Made by a program: the position numbers and the translations under genes
NCBI RefSeq assembly: GCF_002929555.1
Contig: NZ_PJJP01000038.1
Coordinates: 249,809 to 313,808, forward strand
Reading direction: 5' to 3'
Source of the DNA: Cryobacterium sp. N22
GTDB lineage: Bacteria > Actinomycetota > Actinomycetes > Actinomycetales > Microbacteriaceae
DNA length: 64,000 nt
The notes under the pieces: generated by a model
What the model was told of the DNA's origin: nothing
Databases searched by the model: none
Seen by the model: only the letters and a program-made list of their open reading frames with translations
Part shown: positions 54,256-63,538 of the stretch, one piece after another
How positions within the stretch are numbered: position 1 is the first letter of the stretch
Layout of the letters: every line of letters starts with the position of its first letter

Positions 54256-55901
54256 GGGGTCACCTCGGTGACGGTGGGACCGACCGGGTCGACCGGTCGC
54301 GGGGCCGGGGCGGGGGCGGGGTCCTGCCCGGTGCGGCTCCAGTGGTGGCTGGTGTCGGACTCCGCCGAGGCGACGGCGGCGGCGGTGACGGTCTCCAGCA
54401 GGCGCGCGGCCTCCCCCACGTCGATCACGCCGAGGGTGGCGGTGACCGGTCCGGTCACGGTGTGCAGCCGGGCGGTGGCCAGCCGCAGACGGCGGCGAAC
54501 GGGTCCCTGGTTGATGCCGACGCTTTGCAGGCGGGCCAGGGGAACCAGCACGAGCTCCCTGGACAGCACGCCGCGGCGGAGCAGCACGGCGCCGGCGGAA
54601 ATGGCGTAGCCGGTACGGCGCCAGGAGAAGGGCCGTAGCCAGGCCGCCCGGCGCGGCGCGTTGTGGAAGCCGTCGTCGCCGCCGCGGGAGGTGAGTCCGT
54701 GCTGGATCAGGACCCGCTGCTCGTCGAGCGCGAACCCGGGCAGGATCAGTTCGAGGACCTTGGCCACGTCGGCCAGCGACCCGACCGGCAGCACGGTGGT
54801 CGCCGCCTGGCCGGCGGCGCCGTCGTTGGTGGAATGGCCGGCCTTGTTGATGCTGATCTGCCACCAGCCGAACGGCCGCCAGGCCAGCGGCTGGGTCACC
54901 CCGACGGCGTGGATGCGGCCGGGCGGCAGGGTTTCGTTGCTTGTGGTGAGCAGCCCGAAGCCCACCCGCACGCCGTCCCTGGTGCCGGCGATGCTGTACC
55001 GCAGCGACTTGGTGAACCTGGAGATGTAGTACCCCACGCTGGCGATCAGGCCGGGGAAGATCGCGATCAGCAGCCATTCACTGCCGCCGACGATGACGCT
55101 CACGATGAGGGCGACGATGGCCACGGCGACGAAGACCGTGAAGCCGCTGAACACTATCGACCCGATCAGCCGCAGCACCGGGATCCGCACGACCGACTCC
55201 GGCGGGGCCGCATCCGGGTCCAGCTCGGGGGCGAGGAATTCGCCCACCCGGGTGTTGGCGTAGTCGTTCAGTGCCTGGCGGCGGCCGGCGTGCCCGGCGC
55301 TCGCTGGTCCGGCGGGCATCAGGGTGGGGTCGCCGTCCGGCAGCGGGGCCTCCGGAAGACTCTCGCCCGCGGCGGGCCGCGGCTGGCGGGCGCCGGAGGC
55401 CAGCTGCAGGATGTCGCGGCGCAGCCCGTCGGCCAGCGCGGAGCCGAGATAGGCGAGCTGCACGTTGGCGTCCTGCCCGGCCACACTCACCTCGAGCTTG
55501 GCCGCACCGAACAGCCTGGGGATGAGGGGGCGCACGATGTTCACGCCCTGGATGCGGTCGAGGCGGGCCTGCCGGTGGCTGCGGAACAGGATGCCGCTGC
55601 GCACCTCGACGGATTCGTCGCTGACCCTGAAGGTGTGCATCCGCCAGGACAGGGTGAACGCGACCAGGATGACGATCAGGATCGCGGCGGCAATCAGCAG
55701 CGCCCAGCCCACGGCGCCGCGTTCGTAGATCTCGTCGAGAGGGTCACCGGACTGCCGCGGAATGCCGAAGACCACGTCGACGAAGCGCTCGCGCAGGTTG
55801 GCGATGACAAAACCGAGCAGGGCGAAGACGAAGATGCCGCCGCGCAACACCGGGCTCGCTGGATGCAGGCGGTGCCAATCCCCGTCAGCGAGAGAGGTCA
55901 C
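54252..55901 (-). CDS. Bacterial PH-domain membrane protein (YdbT-like)
   Basis: A 549-aa protein with two N-terminal helices (GGIFVFALLGFVIANL; VGWALLIAAAILIVILVAFTL), a PH_2 domain (TFRVSDESVEVRSGILFRSHRQARLDRIQGVNIVRPLIPRLFGAAKLEV), a second membrane pair and further PH_2-like repeats (RVGFGLLTTSNETLPPGRIHAVGVTQPLAWRPFGWWQI; LRRGVLSRELVLVPLARLQSVGINQGP). It is paired with the smaller PH protein at 55898, four-base overlap. Role unknown, often linked to envelope stress. Confidence 0.88.
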   Translation of the reverse strand: MTSLADGDWHRLHPASPVLRGGIFVFALLGFVIANLRERFVDVVFGIPRQSGDPLDEIYERGAVGWALLIAAAILIVILVAFTLSWRMHTFRVSDESVEVRSGILFRSHRQARLDRIQGVNIVRPLIPRLFGAAKLEVSVAGQDANVQLAYLGSALADGLRRDILQLASGARQPRPAAGESLPEAPLPDGDPTLMPAGPASAGHAGRRQALNDYANTRVGEFLAPELDPDAAPPESVVRIPVLRLIGSIVFSGFTVFVAVAIVALIVSVIVGGSEWLLIAIFPGLIASVGYYISRFTKSLRYSIAGTRDGVRVGFGLLTTSNETLPPGRIHAVGVTQPLAWRPFGWWQISINKAGHSTNDGAAGQAATTVLPVGSLADVAKVLELILPGFALDEQRVLIQHGLTSRGGDDGFHNAPRRAAWLRPFSWRRTGYAISAGAVLLRRGVLSRELVLVPLARLQSVGINQGPVRRRLRLATARLHTVTGPVTATLGVIDVGEAARLLETVTAAAVASAESDTSHHWSRTGQDPAPAPAPRPVDPVGPTVTEVTP

Positions 55902-56446
55902 AACCCGGCCCGCCGGCTCTCGGCCAGTTCCACGAGGCGGTCGCGGAGGGCATCCGCATCGGCCTCGGCGAGGCCGGGGATGGCGACGCCGGAGGACGCC
56001 GCGGCCGTGACGAATTTCAGGTCGGCGAGGCCGAGCAGGCGCGCGATGGGGCCGCGGGTGATGTCGACCAGTTGCATGCGTCCGTAGGGCACTGACACGA
56101 ACCGCTGGTACATGATGCCGCGCCGGAAGAGCAGGTCGTCGGCGCGCAGCTGGTACCCGATCGAGCGCACCCGGCGGGGTTCGAAGGCCAGGGAGACCAG
56201 GGTGATCAGCGCGATCAGCGCGCCCACCCAGGCGGCCCAGACCTGGTCAAGCAACAGCCAGAGCGCCCCGGCGGCGGCGCAGACTATGAGCAGGAAGATC
56301 ACGGTTCCCACGATTTCGACCATGACGTACTTCGGCGACACGCGCTTCCATTCGCCGGCCTCCGGCAGGTCGAGACGCGCGCCGACCGGCGCCACGGACT
56401 CGGTGGGTTCGGTGCCGGGGTAATCAGGCACGGGCTGCTCCGCCAT
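55898..56446 (-). CDS. Bacterial PH-domain membrane protein (YdbS-like)
   Basis: A 182-aa protein with two hydrophobic segments (YVMVEIVGTVIFLLIVCAAAGALWLLL; WVGALIALITLVSLAF) and one PH_2 domain (IGYQLRADDLLFRRGIMYQRFVSVPYGRMQLVDITRGPIARLLGLADLKFVTA). The ATG at 56446 is preferred because GGGGGA lies seven bases upstream; an ATG at 56461 is possible. Either start overlaps the DUF3180 gene. It is coupled to the larger PH protein. Confidence 0.87.
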   Translation of the reverse strand: MAEQPVPDYPGTEPTESVAPVGARLDLPEAGEWKRVSPKYVMVEIVGTVIFLLIVCAAAGALWLLLDQVWAAWVGALIALITLVSLAFEPRRVRSIGYQLRADDLLFRRGIMYQRFVSVPYGRMQLVDITRGPIARLLGLADLKFVTAAASSGVAIPGLAEADADALRDRLVELAESRRAGL

Positions 56447-56912
56447 CGTTGGGTCCCCCATTGTCGTGATCGTGGTCGTCCGGCGGCAGTGTGCAGAAAT
56501 GCTCCGCGACGAGACCGCCCGCGAGGAGGATCACGGCGCCGAGCGCCATCCCGATTGCGAGCCACAACGATGTTACCGCCGGTACCACCGACCGGGTGAG
56601 GATGAATGCCACGATGCCGAGGCCGCCGCCGAGCAGAAGCGCGCTGGCCAGGCTGGACGCCTTGGCGAGCAGGGCGATCCGCATGGCCCGGAACGGGTCG
56701 ACGCGTTTCGTCGCACGACCTCTGGTGGCCTGGCGGATCGGCCAAGCCAGGCCGACGAGGATCACCGCGATCAGGATCAGGGCCAGGGGCAGGGTGAACG
56801 GCGGAACTATGATCGGCGCGCTCCAGGCCGTCGCCGCCAGTTCGACCAGAACCCCGATGACGAGCCCGGCCAGGCCCAGCGCGATCAGCTGTGTGGGATG
56901 GGTGCGCTTCAT
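56424..56912 (-). CDS. DUF3180 membrane protein
   Basis: A 162-aa protein with four hydrophobic segments: LIALGLAGLVIGVLVEL, PFTLPLALILIAVILVGLAW, ASSLASALLLGGGLGIVAFIL and LWLAIGMALGAVILLAGGLVAEHF. The motif VDPFRAMRIALLAKASS between helices 2 and 3 is characteristic of DUF3180 proteins, which sit next to folK in actinobacterial folate operons. Function unknown. It overlaps folK by four bases. Confidence 0.88.
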   Translation of the reverse strand: MKRTHPTQLIALGLAGLVIGVLVELAATAWSAPIIVPPFTLPLALILIAVILVGLAWPIRQATRGRATKRVDPFRAMRIALLAKASSLASALLLGGGLGIVAFILTRSVVPAVTSLWLAIGMALGAVILLAGGLVAEHFCTLPPDDHDHDNGGPNDGGAARA

Positions 56913-57466
56913 CGGTCGGTGATTTCGGTGTGCGCGGGGTCGGTGCTCGCGGTCACCGGGTGCGCCCTGGCGGTTCGTGCGGCGACGGCGAGGAGTTCGC
57001 GCACCCGGCCCCGGCCGGGCAGCTCGGCGTCAGGGTCGATGTCGAGCCAGGGGGCCAATACGAAGTCGCGTTCCGCCGCACGCGGGTGCGGGAGGGTGAG
57101 CCTGTCGTCGCTCTGACGGAGGTCGCCCAGGCAGATCAGGTCGATGTCCAGGGTGCGATCGCCCCAGCGTTCCTCCCGGACCCGGCCGTGGTCATTTTCG
57201 ATGGCGTTGACGGCGTCGAGCAGGGCGTGCGGCTCGCCGGTCCAGAGCAGACTCACCACGAGGTTGAGGTAGCCGGGCGCGGTGAGGTCCACCCCGTCCG
57301 GCTTCACGGCGTCGGAGGCGTACACCGGTGAGATGGCGGTGAGCTGCGCCCCCGGCAGGTCGGCGATGGCGCGCACGGCGGCGGCCAGGGTGCCCTCGCG
57401 GTCACCGAGGTTGCTGCCCAGGGCGAGCACGGCCGTGCGTGCCGGCGTCGGTGCGGTGTCGGTCAT
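56909..57466 (-). CDS. folK: 2-amino-4-hydroxy-6-hydroxymethyldihydropteridine diphosphokinase
   Basis: A 185-aa HPPK transferring pyrophosphate from ATP to hydroxymethyl-dihydropterin. The signature motifs are LALGSNLGDREGTL, YLNLVVSLLW, RVREERWGDRTLDIDLICLGD and LPHPRAAERDFVLAPWLDIDPDAEL. Length is usual. It overlaps folB and DUF3180 by four bases each, within the folE-folP-folB-folK order. Confidence 0.96.
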   Translation of the reverse strand: MTDTAPTPARTAVLALGSNLGDREGTLAAAVRAIADLPGAQLTAISPVYASDAVKPDGVDLTAPGYLNLVVSLLWTGEPHALLDAVNAIENDHGRVREERWGDRTLDIDLICLGDLRQSDDRLTLPHPRAAERDFVLAPWLDIDPDAELPGRGRVRELLAVAARTARAHPVTASTDPAHTEITDR

Positions 57467-57858
57467 GCGCGGCTCCGTTCGGTCTGCGTTCTGTCAATCT
57501 GCGTGCGTTCGATTTGCACCGACACGTCCGCGAAGGGGATCTCGATGGGAGCCTGCGGCTTGTGCACCGTCACCTGCACCCGTTCGGCGGCGTCGTGCGC
57601 GAGCACCACGTCGGCGATGCGCTCGGCGAGGGTCTCGATGAGATCGACGGGGTCGCGGCGCACGGCGTCGGCGACCTCCACGGCGAGCTCGCCGTAGTGG
57701 ATGGTGCGGGCCAGGTCGTCGCCGGACGCCGCTGCCCGGAAGTCCAGCCAGACCGTCACGTCGATGACGAACTCCTGGCCGTTCTCGCGTTCGAAGTCGA
57801 AGACACCGTGGTGCGCGGTGATCCGCAGCCCGGTGAGGGTGATCGAGTCGGTGCTCAT
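57463..57858 (-). CDS. folB: Dihydroneopterin aldolase
   Basis: A 131-aa enzyme that cleaves dihydroneopterin to hydroxymethyl-dihydropterin. Features are ITLTGLRITAHHGVFDFERENGQEFVIDVTVWLD (with the catalytic Tyr position changed to H-H-G-V, common in the family), IHYGELAVEVADAV and LIETLAERIADVVL. The ATG at 57858 overlaps the folP stop by four bases. The C-terminus has a short repeat-like tail (ERTQIDRTQTERSRA), longer than usual. Confidence 0.93.
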   Translation of the reverse strand: MSTDSITLTGLRITAHHGVFDFERENGQEFVIDVTVWLDFRAAASGDDLARTIHYGELAVEVADAVRRDPVDLIETLAERIADVVLAHDAAERVQVTVHKPQAPIEIPFADVSVQIERTQIDRTQTERSRA

Positions 57859-58661
57859 GTCCCTATTCTGGCCGAATCGACCCGGGCCAGCACGTTGAGG
57901 GCGGCTCGGGTGCCGGCCACGTCGTGCACGCGAACGGCCCAGGCGCCCGCCTGGGCGGCGAGCACGCTGAGCACGGCGGTCGGCAGATCCCGGTCGAGGA
58001 TGGCGGCGTCCGCAGGCAGCACGCCGGCCAGGAAGCGTTTGCGGGAGGCACCGACCATGACCGGCAGGCCGAGCGGAGCGAAGGCGTCGAGCCTTGCGAA
58101 CACCCGCCAGTTCTGCTCGGCGTCCTTGCTGAAGCCGAGGCCGGGGTCCAGCACGATCTGGCTGCGCGCCACCCCGGCGGCCTCGAGCACGGCCACGCGT
58201 TCGCTCAGTTCGGCGACCACGGTGGCGACCACGTCGTCGTAGTCGGCGAGGGTGTCCATGGTGCGGGCGTGGCCGCGCCAGTGCATGGCGATGTAGGTGA
58301 GGCCGGTGCGGGCGACCACGGCGGCCATGCCGGCGTCGGCGAGACCGCCGGACACGTCGTTGATGATGTCGACGCCGGCGTCGGCCGCCCGCTCGGCGGT
58401 CTGGGCGTTGAGGGTGTCGACGCTGGTCATGATGCCCAGTCGGCGCAGTTCGGTGATCACGGGCAGCACCCGGTCCTGCTCCACCTGGGGTGACACCCGG
58501 TCGGCGCCGGGCCGGGTGGATTCGCCGCCGACGTCGATGAGGTCGGCGCCAGAGGCGTGCAGGTCCACGGCGTGCCGCACAGCAGCGTCGGTGCTCGCCC
58601 ACCGGCCGCCGTCGCTGAACGAGTCCGGCGTGACGTTAAGCACACCCATCACCAGGGTCAC
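57855..58661 (-). CDS. folP: Dihydropteroate synthase
   Basis: A 268-aa enzyme, the sulfonamide target, joining hydroxymethyl-dihydropterin diphosphate and p-aminobenzoate. Motifs are MGVLNVTPDSFSDGGRW, DLIDVGGESTRPGADRV, IINDVSGGLAD, YIAMHWRG, ILDPGLGFSKDAEQNW and VMVGASRKRFLAGVL, with a C-terminal VRVHDVAGTRAALNV. The GTG start overlaps folE by four bases. Confidence 0.96.
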   Translation of the reverse strand: MTLVMGVLNVTPDSFSDGGRWASTDAAVRHAVDLHASGADLIDVGGESTRPGADRVSPQVEQDRVLPVITELRRLGIMTSVDTLNAQTAERAADAGVDIINDVSGGLADAGMAAVVARTGLTYIAMHWRGHARTMDTLADYDDVVATVVAELSERVAVLEAAGVARSQIVLDPGLGFSKDAEQNWRVFARLDAFAPLGLPVMVGASRKRFLAGVLPADAAILDRDLPTAVLSVLAAQAGAWAVRVHDVAGTRAALNVLARVDSARIGT

Positions 58662-59236
58662 CGCACGACCTGCGTCCCGCCGATGAGGGCGATGATCTCC
58701 GATCGTGCCACGGGAAGCGCCAGGTCCCCGCGGCTGGCCATGGTCACGGTGGAGCTGCGGGTCTGGCGGGGACCCCTGGTGGTGACGCAGCCGTGGCTGG
58801 CATCGAGGACCACAAGGATCCCGCGCGGCGCCAGCCCGGTCTCGAGCGCGTCGGCGATCTCTTCGGTGAGCCGCTCCTGGAGTTGGGGTCTGGCGGCCAG
58901 GGTCGTCACGACGCTGGCCAGCTTGCCCAGGCCCACGATGCGTTCTCCGGGTAGGTAGGCCAGGTGGGCCGTGCCGAGGAAGGGCAGCAGGTGGTGTTCG
59001 CAGATGGAGCGGAACTCGATGTCGCGCAGCAGCACCAGTTCGCCGGTCCGGTCGCCGACCGGCACGGTGTCGCGCAGGTGGTCGAGCGGGTCCTGGCCGA
59101 GACCGGCGAAGAACTCGGCGTACGCCGACGCCACCCGCTGCGGGGTCGACTCCAGGCCGGCCCGGCCGGGATCCTCGCCGATGGCGGCGAGGATCTCAGC
59201 GACGGCCGCTTCGATGCGTGGCTGGTCGACTCCCAC
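58658..59236 (-). CDS. folE: GTP cyclohydrolase I
   Basis: A 192-aa enzyme converting GTP to dihydroneopterin triphosphate, the first step of folate synthesis. Motifs are RIEAAVAEILAAIGEDPGRAGLESTPQRVA, EFRSICEHHLLPFLGTAHLAYLPGERIVGLGKLA (zinc C-x-H-H) and LDASHGCVTTRGPRQ (second zinc Cys and QTRSSTVT). The GTG at 59236 is preferred because it starts just before the conserved helix and clears the ftsH stop by ten bases; an upstream ATG at 59302 would overlap ftsH by 56 bases. Confidence 0.94.
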   Translation of the reverse strand: MGVDQPRIEAAVAEILAAIGEDPGRAGLESTPQRVASAYAEFFAGLGQDPLDHLRDTVPVGDRTGELVLLRDIEFRSICEHHLLPFLGTAHLAYLPGERIVGLGKLASVVTTLAARPQLQERLTEEIADALETGLAPRGILVVLDASHGCVTTRGPRQTRSSTVTMASRGDLALPVARSEIIALIGGTQVVR

Positions 59237-59246
59237 GAGCGCCGGT

Positions 59247-61259
59247 CTACGCGGTTGCGGGACGCGGTTTGCGTGCGGGGGCGCGCTTGGGCTTGTCGGC
59301 ATCGACGCCGCCGCTGGTCACGCCGCCGTCGACCGCCGCGCCGTCGATGGGCGCCTTCGGTGTCGGCATCGCGATGGGAGGCAGGTCCGAGACCGGGCGC
59401 TTGTCGCTGGAGAGCCACTGCGGGCGCGGCGGCAACTTCTGCACGTCGGCGAAGATCTCCACGAGCGCGGTCTGGTCCAAGGTCTCGTGTTCGAGCAGCT
59501 TCGCAGCCAGGTCGTCCAGGATCGCCCGGTTGGCGTTGATCACGGTGTACGCCTCGTCGTGCGCGTTCTCGAGCAGCTGGCGCACCTCGGTGTCCACCCG
59601 CTCGGCGAGCCGCTCCGAGTAGTCCCGCTGGTGGCCCATGTCGCGGCCGAACATCATCTCGCCGGAGGCCGAACCGAGCTTGAGCGGTCCGACATCCGAA
59701 CTCATGCCGAACTCGGTGACCATCTTGCGGGCCGTGGCGGTGGCCTTCTCGATATCGTTCGACGCCCCGGTGGTGGGGTCGTGGAAGATGATCTCCTCGG
59801 CGACCCGGCCGCCCATGGCGTAGGCGAGCTGGTCGAGAAGCTCGTTGCGCGACACCGAGTAGCGGTCCTCGAGCGGCATCACCATGGTGTACCCCAGGGC
59901 ACGGCCGCGGGGCAGGATGGTGATCTTGGTGACGGGGTCGGTGTTGCGCATGGCCGTGGCCACGAGAGCATGCCCGCCCTCGTGGTACGCGGTGATGAGC
60001 TTCTCCTGGTCGCGCATCACGCGGGTGCGGCGCTGTGGACCGGCCATGACCCTGTCGACGGCTTCGTCGAGGGCGCGGTTGTCGATCAGCTGGGCGTTGG
60101 AGCGCGCGGTGAGCAGTGCGGCCTCGTTGAGCACGTTCGCCAGGTCGGCGCCGGTGAAGCCCGGCGTCTTGCGGGCGAGCACTTCGAGGTCGACTCCGGC
60201 GGCCATCGGCTTGCCCTTGGCGTGCACCTCGAGGATGCGCTTGCGGCCGAGCATGTCGGGAGCGTCGACGCCGATCTGCCGGTCGAACCGGCCGGGGCGC
60301 AGAAGCGCCGGGTCGAGGATGTCGGGCCGGTTGGTGGCCGCGATGAGGATCACGTTGGTCTTGACGTCGAAGCCGTCCATCTCCACCAGGAGCTGGTTGA
60401 GGGTCTGCTCACGCTCGTCGTGGCCGCCGCCCATGCCGGCGCCGCGGTGGCGACCGACGGCGTCGATCTCGTCGACGAAGATGATCGCCGGGGAGTTCTC
60501 CTTGGCCTGCTGGAACAGGTCACGCACGCGGCTGGCGCCGACACCGACGAACATCTCGACGAAGTCGGAACCGGAGATCGAATAGAAGGGCACACCGGCC
60601 TCGCCGGCGACGGCGCGGGCCAGGAGGGTCTTTCCGGTTCCGGGAGGGCCGTACAGCAGCACGCCCTTCGGGATCCGGGCGCCCACGGCCTGGAACTTGG
60701 CCGGTTCCTTGAGGAAGTCCTTGATCTCCTGCAGTTCCTCGATGGCCTCGTCGGCGCCGGCAACGTCGGTGAAGCTCACCTGCGGGGTCTCCTTGGAGAC
60801 CAGCTTGGCCTTCGACTTGCCGAACTGCATGACCTTGTTGCCGCCGCCCTGCATGCCGGAGAGCATCAGCCAGAAGAACGCACCGATCAACAGGACCGGC
60901 AGGAGGATGCCCAGCAGCGACAGGAACCAGCTTGCCTGGGGAACCTCGTCTGTGAAGCCGTCCTTCGGGTCGGCGTCGGTGACGGCGGCGACGACCTCTT
61001 CGCCGCGGGGAGCGACGTAGTAGAACTGCACCTGCTCGCCGTAAGTCGAATCGGCCTTGCTGAGGGTGAGGTCGACGCGCTGGTCGCCGTCGACGATCTT
61101 CGCCTCAGACACCTTCCCGTCCTTCAGGAAATCCAGACCCTGCTGGGTGGAGATTTCGCGGAAGCCAGACATGGTCAAAAGACTCGACCCCACCCAGACG
61201 GCGATGACAGCCAGGATGATGTAGAGGAGCGGTCCGCGCAGCAGTTTCTTCACGTTCAT
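59247..61259 (-). CDS. ftsH: ATP-dependent zinc metalloprotease FtsH
   Basis: A 670-aa membrane AAA+ protease. Two helices ([44 protein letters not shown]) flank a small outer domain. The AAA domain has [28 protein letters not shown] and an SRH ([21 protein letters not shown]). The protease site is [11 protein letters not shown]. The C-terminal tail is basic and proline-rich. ATG 61259 is favoured because family members begin MNxKK and TAGCCT lies nine bases upstream; a GTG at 61268 is the alternative. Confidence 0.97.
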   Translation of the reverse strand: MNVKKLLRGPLLYIILAVIAVWVGSSLLTMSGFREISTQQGLDFLKDGKVSEAKIVDGDQRVDLTLSKADSTYGEQVQFYYVAPRGEEVVAAVTDADPKDGFTDEVPQASWFLSLLGILLPVLLIGAFFWLMLSGMQGGGNKVMQFGKSKAKLVSKETPQVSFTDVAGADEAIEELQEIKDFLKEPAKFQAVGARIPKGVLLYGPPGTGKTLLARAVAGEAGVPFYSISGSDFVEMFVGVGASRVRDLFQQAKENSPAIIFVDEIDAVGRHRGAGMGGGHDEREQTLNQLLVEMDGFDVKTNVILIAATNRPDILDPALLRPGRFDRQIGVDAPDMLGRKRILEVHAKGKPMAAGVDLEVLARKTPGFTGADLANVLNEAALLTARSNAQLIDNRALDEAVDRVMAGPQRRTRVMRDQEKLITAYHEGGHALVATAMRNTDPVTKITILPRGRALGYTMVMPLEDRYSVSRNELLDQLAYAMGGRVAEEIIFHDPTTGASNDIEKATATARKMVTEFGMSSDVGPLKLGSASGEMMFGRDMGHQRDYSERLAERVDTEVRQLLENAHDEAYTVINANRAILDDLAAKLLEHETLDQTALVEIFADVQKLPPRPQWLSSDKRPVSDLPPIAMPTPKAPIDGAAVDGGVTSGGVDADKPKRAPARKPRPATA

Positions 61260-61343
61260 GGTGGTCACAGGCTACCGCTCTCGTACTGGGGGAACACCGA
61301 GTGTTCGCCCAAAGGTGAACTGGAGGACGTCGTGCAGCGGAGC

Positions 61344-61904
61344 CTACTCGCCGGTGGAGTACACGTGCGGAGCCAGCACCCCGACGCTGCGCAGGTTGCG
61401 GTACTTCTCGGCGTAGTCCAGACCGTATCCGACGACGAACTGGTTGGGGATGTCGAAGCCCAGGTATTTGACGTCGATCTCGACGCGCGCGGCGGCGGGC
61501 TTCCGCAGCAGGGCGCAGATCTCCAGCGAGGCCGGCCCGCGGGACTTGAGGTTGGCCATCAGCCAGGACAGGGTCAGGCCGGAGTCGATGATGTCCTCGA
61601 CGATGAGCACGTGGCGGCCGTGCAGGTCGGTGTCGAGGTCCTTGAGGATCCGCACGACGCCGCTGGACTGGGTGCCTGACCCGTAGGAGCTGACGGCCAT
61701 CCAGTCCATCGTGACGGGGTGCACGAGTTCGCGGGCCAGGTCGGCCATGACCATGACCGCGCCCTTGAGCACGCCCACCAGAAGCAGGTCCTTGCCGGCG
61801 TAGTCCGCTTCGATCTGCCGCGACATCTCGGCCAGGCGAGCACGAATCTCGGTCTCTTCGATCAGGATTTCGGTGAGGTCGCCGTCAATGTCACGAGGTT
61901 CCAT
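61344..61904 (-). CDS. hpt: Hypoxanthine phosphoribosyltransferase
   Basis: A 186-aa purine-salvage enzyme making IMP/GMP from hypoxanthine/guanine and PRPP. The PRPP loop is [18 protein letters not shown], the pyrophosphate loop [21 protein letters not shown], and the base-binding end is [25 protein letters not shown]. The ATG at 61904 gives the family length and overlaps the end of tilS by 14 bases; a longer frame is a tilS shadow. Confidence 0.95.
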   Translation of the reverse strand: MEPRDIDGDLTEILIEETEIRARLAEMSRQIEADYAGKDLLLVGVLKGAVMVMADLARELVHPVTMDWMAVSSYGSGTQSSGVVRILKDLDTDLHGRHVLIVEDIIDSGLTLSWLMANLKSRGPASLEICALLRKPAAARVEIDVKYLGFDIPNQFVVGYGLDYAEKYRNLRSVGVLAPHVYSTGE

Positions 61905-62922
61905 GGGAGCGGAAGAGTCCTTTGTTCGGGGTGTGTCGAGGAGCAGAAAACAGAAGCATCCCCCCCTGCCGTTCCACTCTAACGCCTGGCAGGTCGAGCG
62001 CATTCTGCCCGTGCCAGTCGGTCACGAGCCTGGCCACGGCCAACGTGTGGCTGCGTTCCAGGGCCACACCGAACTCCCTGGCCACCACATGGCGGATCAT
62101 TCGCTGGCGGAGGGCCGCCGGCTGCACGGCCAACGCGCCGACCGACACGCCGATGCCGGCTTCGGCCGGTTCGCCGATCTCCCCGACGAGGCCCTGCACC
62201 AGGGCGTCGAGGGCGTCGGCGTCCTCCCGCAGCGCCTCGGCGGTGCGGGCGAGCGCTTCCGCGATGCCCGGCCCGAGCTCGGCTTCGAGCACGGGCAGCA
62301 CCCGCTGGCGCACCCGCACCCTGGCGTAGCGGGTGTCGGCGTTCTGCGGGTCGGACCAGGCCGGCAGACCCGCATCCAGGCAGGCCTGCCGGGTCACGGC
62401 GCGGCGGATGCCCAGCAGCGGCCGCCGGTATCGCCCGCTGATCGGCGCCATGCCCTGCAGGCTCGTCGCACCCGACCCGCGGGCCAGGCCCAGCAGCACG
62501 GTCTCGGCCTGGTCGTCGAGGGTGTGGCCCAGCAGCACCGCGGTCGCACCCGTGCCGGCCAGCGCCTGTTCGAACGCGGCGTACCGCGCGGTCCGCGCGG
62601 CGGCTTCCGGGCCGTCGCCGGCGTTGCTCGGCACCGCAACCGGCACGATCAGCACCGGATCCAGTCCGAGCTGCCTGGCCTGACCGGCCGCGACGGCGGC
62701 GGTGTCGGCCGAGCTGGCCTGCAGGCCGTGGTCGACGATCACGGCACCGGCGGTGAGGCCGGCCCGCGGTGCCTCGAACGCCGTAGCGGCGGCCAACGCC
62801 AGCGAATCCGCTCCCCCGCTCAGCCCCACCAGGACCAGACCGGTCTCGGGCAGCAGCTCGCGCACGGCACGGCGCAGGTCGGCGATGGCCGGCGACAGTC
62901 GCGGGCGGCGGGTGGACTCCAT
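61891..62922 (-). CDS. tilS: tRNA(Ile)-lysidine synthase
   Basis: A 343-aa enzyme that converts C34 of the tRNA-Ile(CAU) anticodon to lysidine. The PP-loop is [13 protein letters not shown] (SGGxDS, near residue 33-38), followed by [16 protein letters not shown] and [28 protein letters not shown], all typical. The C-terminal part shortens towards [17 protein letters not shown]. The ATG follows TAACGT by six bases, suggesting a leaderless mRNA. It precedes hpt-ftsH-folE as usual in actinobacteria and is divergent from ppa. Confidence 0.95.
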   Translation of the reverse strand: MESTRRPRLSPAIADLRRAVRELLPETGLVLVGLSGGADSLALAAATAFEAPRAGLTAGAVIVDHGLQASSADTAAVAAGQARQLGLDPVLIVPVAVPSNAGDGPEAAARTARYAAFEQALAGTGATAVLLGHTLDDQAETVLLGLARGSGATSLQGMAPISGRYRRPLLGIRRAVTRQACLDAGLPAWSDPQNADTRYARVRVRQRVLPVLEAELGPGIAEALARTAEALREDADALDALVQGLVGEIGEPAEAGIGVSVGALAVQPAALRQRMIRHVVAREFGVALERSHTLAVARLVTDWHGQNALDLPGVRVERQGGMLLFSAPRHTPNKGLFRSHGTS

Positions 62923-62934
62923 CCAGTAACGTTA
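62923..62934 (-). promoter_or_regulatory. Putative leaderless promoter of tilS
   Basis: On the minus strand TAACGT (62929-62934) is followed by exactly six bases and the ATG at 62922. There is no Shine-Dalgarno. Confidence 0.5.
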
Positions 62935-62967
62935 TCCGCAGACTTCGAATAAGGGAGATACCAGGCC

Positions 62968-63459
62968 ATGGCCGAATACGACGCAGTCATTGAAATCCCA
63001 CGCGGTAGCCGCAACAAGTACGAGGTGGACCACGAAACCGGTCGGGTCTACCTCGACCGGGTGCTGTACACGAGCTTCGTGTACCCCACCGACTACGGGT
63101 TCTTCGAGAACACCCTGGGCCTGGACGGCGACCCCGTCGACGTCCTGGTGCTGCTCGACTTCCCGTTGTTCCCCGGCGTGGGCGTGTCCGTGCGCCCCGT
63201 CGGCGTGTTCAACATGACCGACGACGGCGGCTCAGACGCCAAGGTCATCGGGGTTCCGGCCGGCGACCCGCGTTGGGACCACATCCAGGACGTCACCGAC
63301 ATCCCGGAGTACACCCGCAAGGAGATCGAGCACTTCTTCGAGCACTACAAGGACCTCGAGCCCAACAAGTGGGTCAAGACCGAGGGCTGGGGCGACGCCG
63401 CAGAGGCCGACCAGATCGTGCGCGACGGCCTCAAGAAGCTCGTCGACGAAGGTCACTGA
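62968..63459 (+). CDS. ppa: Inorganic pyrophosphatase
   Basis: A 163-aa family I PPase. Active-site blocks are [52 protein letters not shown] (D-G-D-P-V-D signature) and the lysine-containing [14 protein letters not shown]. Length is standard. AAGGGAG lies upstream of the ATG. A strong terminator follows. Confidence 0.97.
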   Translation: MAEYDAVIEIPRGSRNKYEVDHETGRVYLDRVLYTSFVYPTDYGFFENTLGLDGDPVDVLVLLDFPLFPGVGVSVRPVGVFNMTDDGGSDAKVIGVPAGDPRWDHIQDVTDIPEYTRKEIEHFFEHYKDLEPNKWVKTEGWGDAAEADQIVRDGLKKLVDEGH

Positions 63460-63477
63460 CCGGCAGCGACACGCTGA

Positions 63478-63519
63478 ACGACAGAAGCCGCTTCCCTTCG
63501 GGGAGGCGGCTTCTGTCGT
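63478..63519. terminator. Bidirectional terminator between ppa and NlpC/P60 gene
   Basis: ACGACAGAAGCCGCTTCCC pairs with GGGAGGCGGCTTCTGTCGT over a TTCG loop, with one G-U pair. It lies between convergent genes, 18 bases after ppa and 19 before the NlpC/P60 stop. Confidence 0.85.
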
Positions 63520-63538
63520 TGGTGCTGGGGTTTACGGG

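Noticed and set aside
54256..55077. Extension of the DUF2520 gene upstream to 55077
   Set aside because: The added part is an Arg/Pro-rich shadow of the PH-domain gene; the Rossmann fold begins right after the GTG at 54255.
58971..61679. 902-codon open frame opposite ftsH and folE
   Set aside because: Antisense shadow of ftsH; the composition is unlike a protein.
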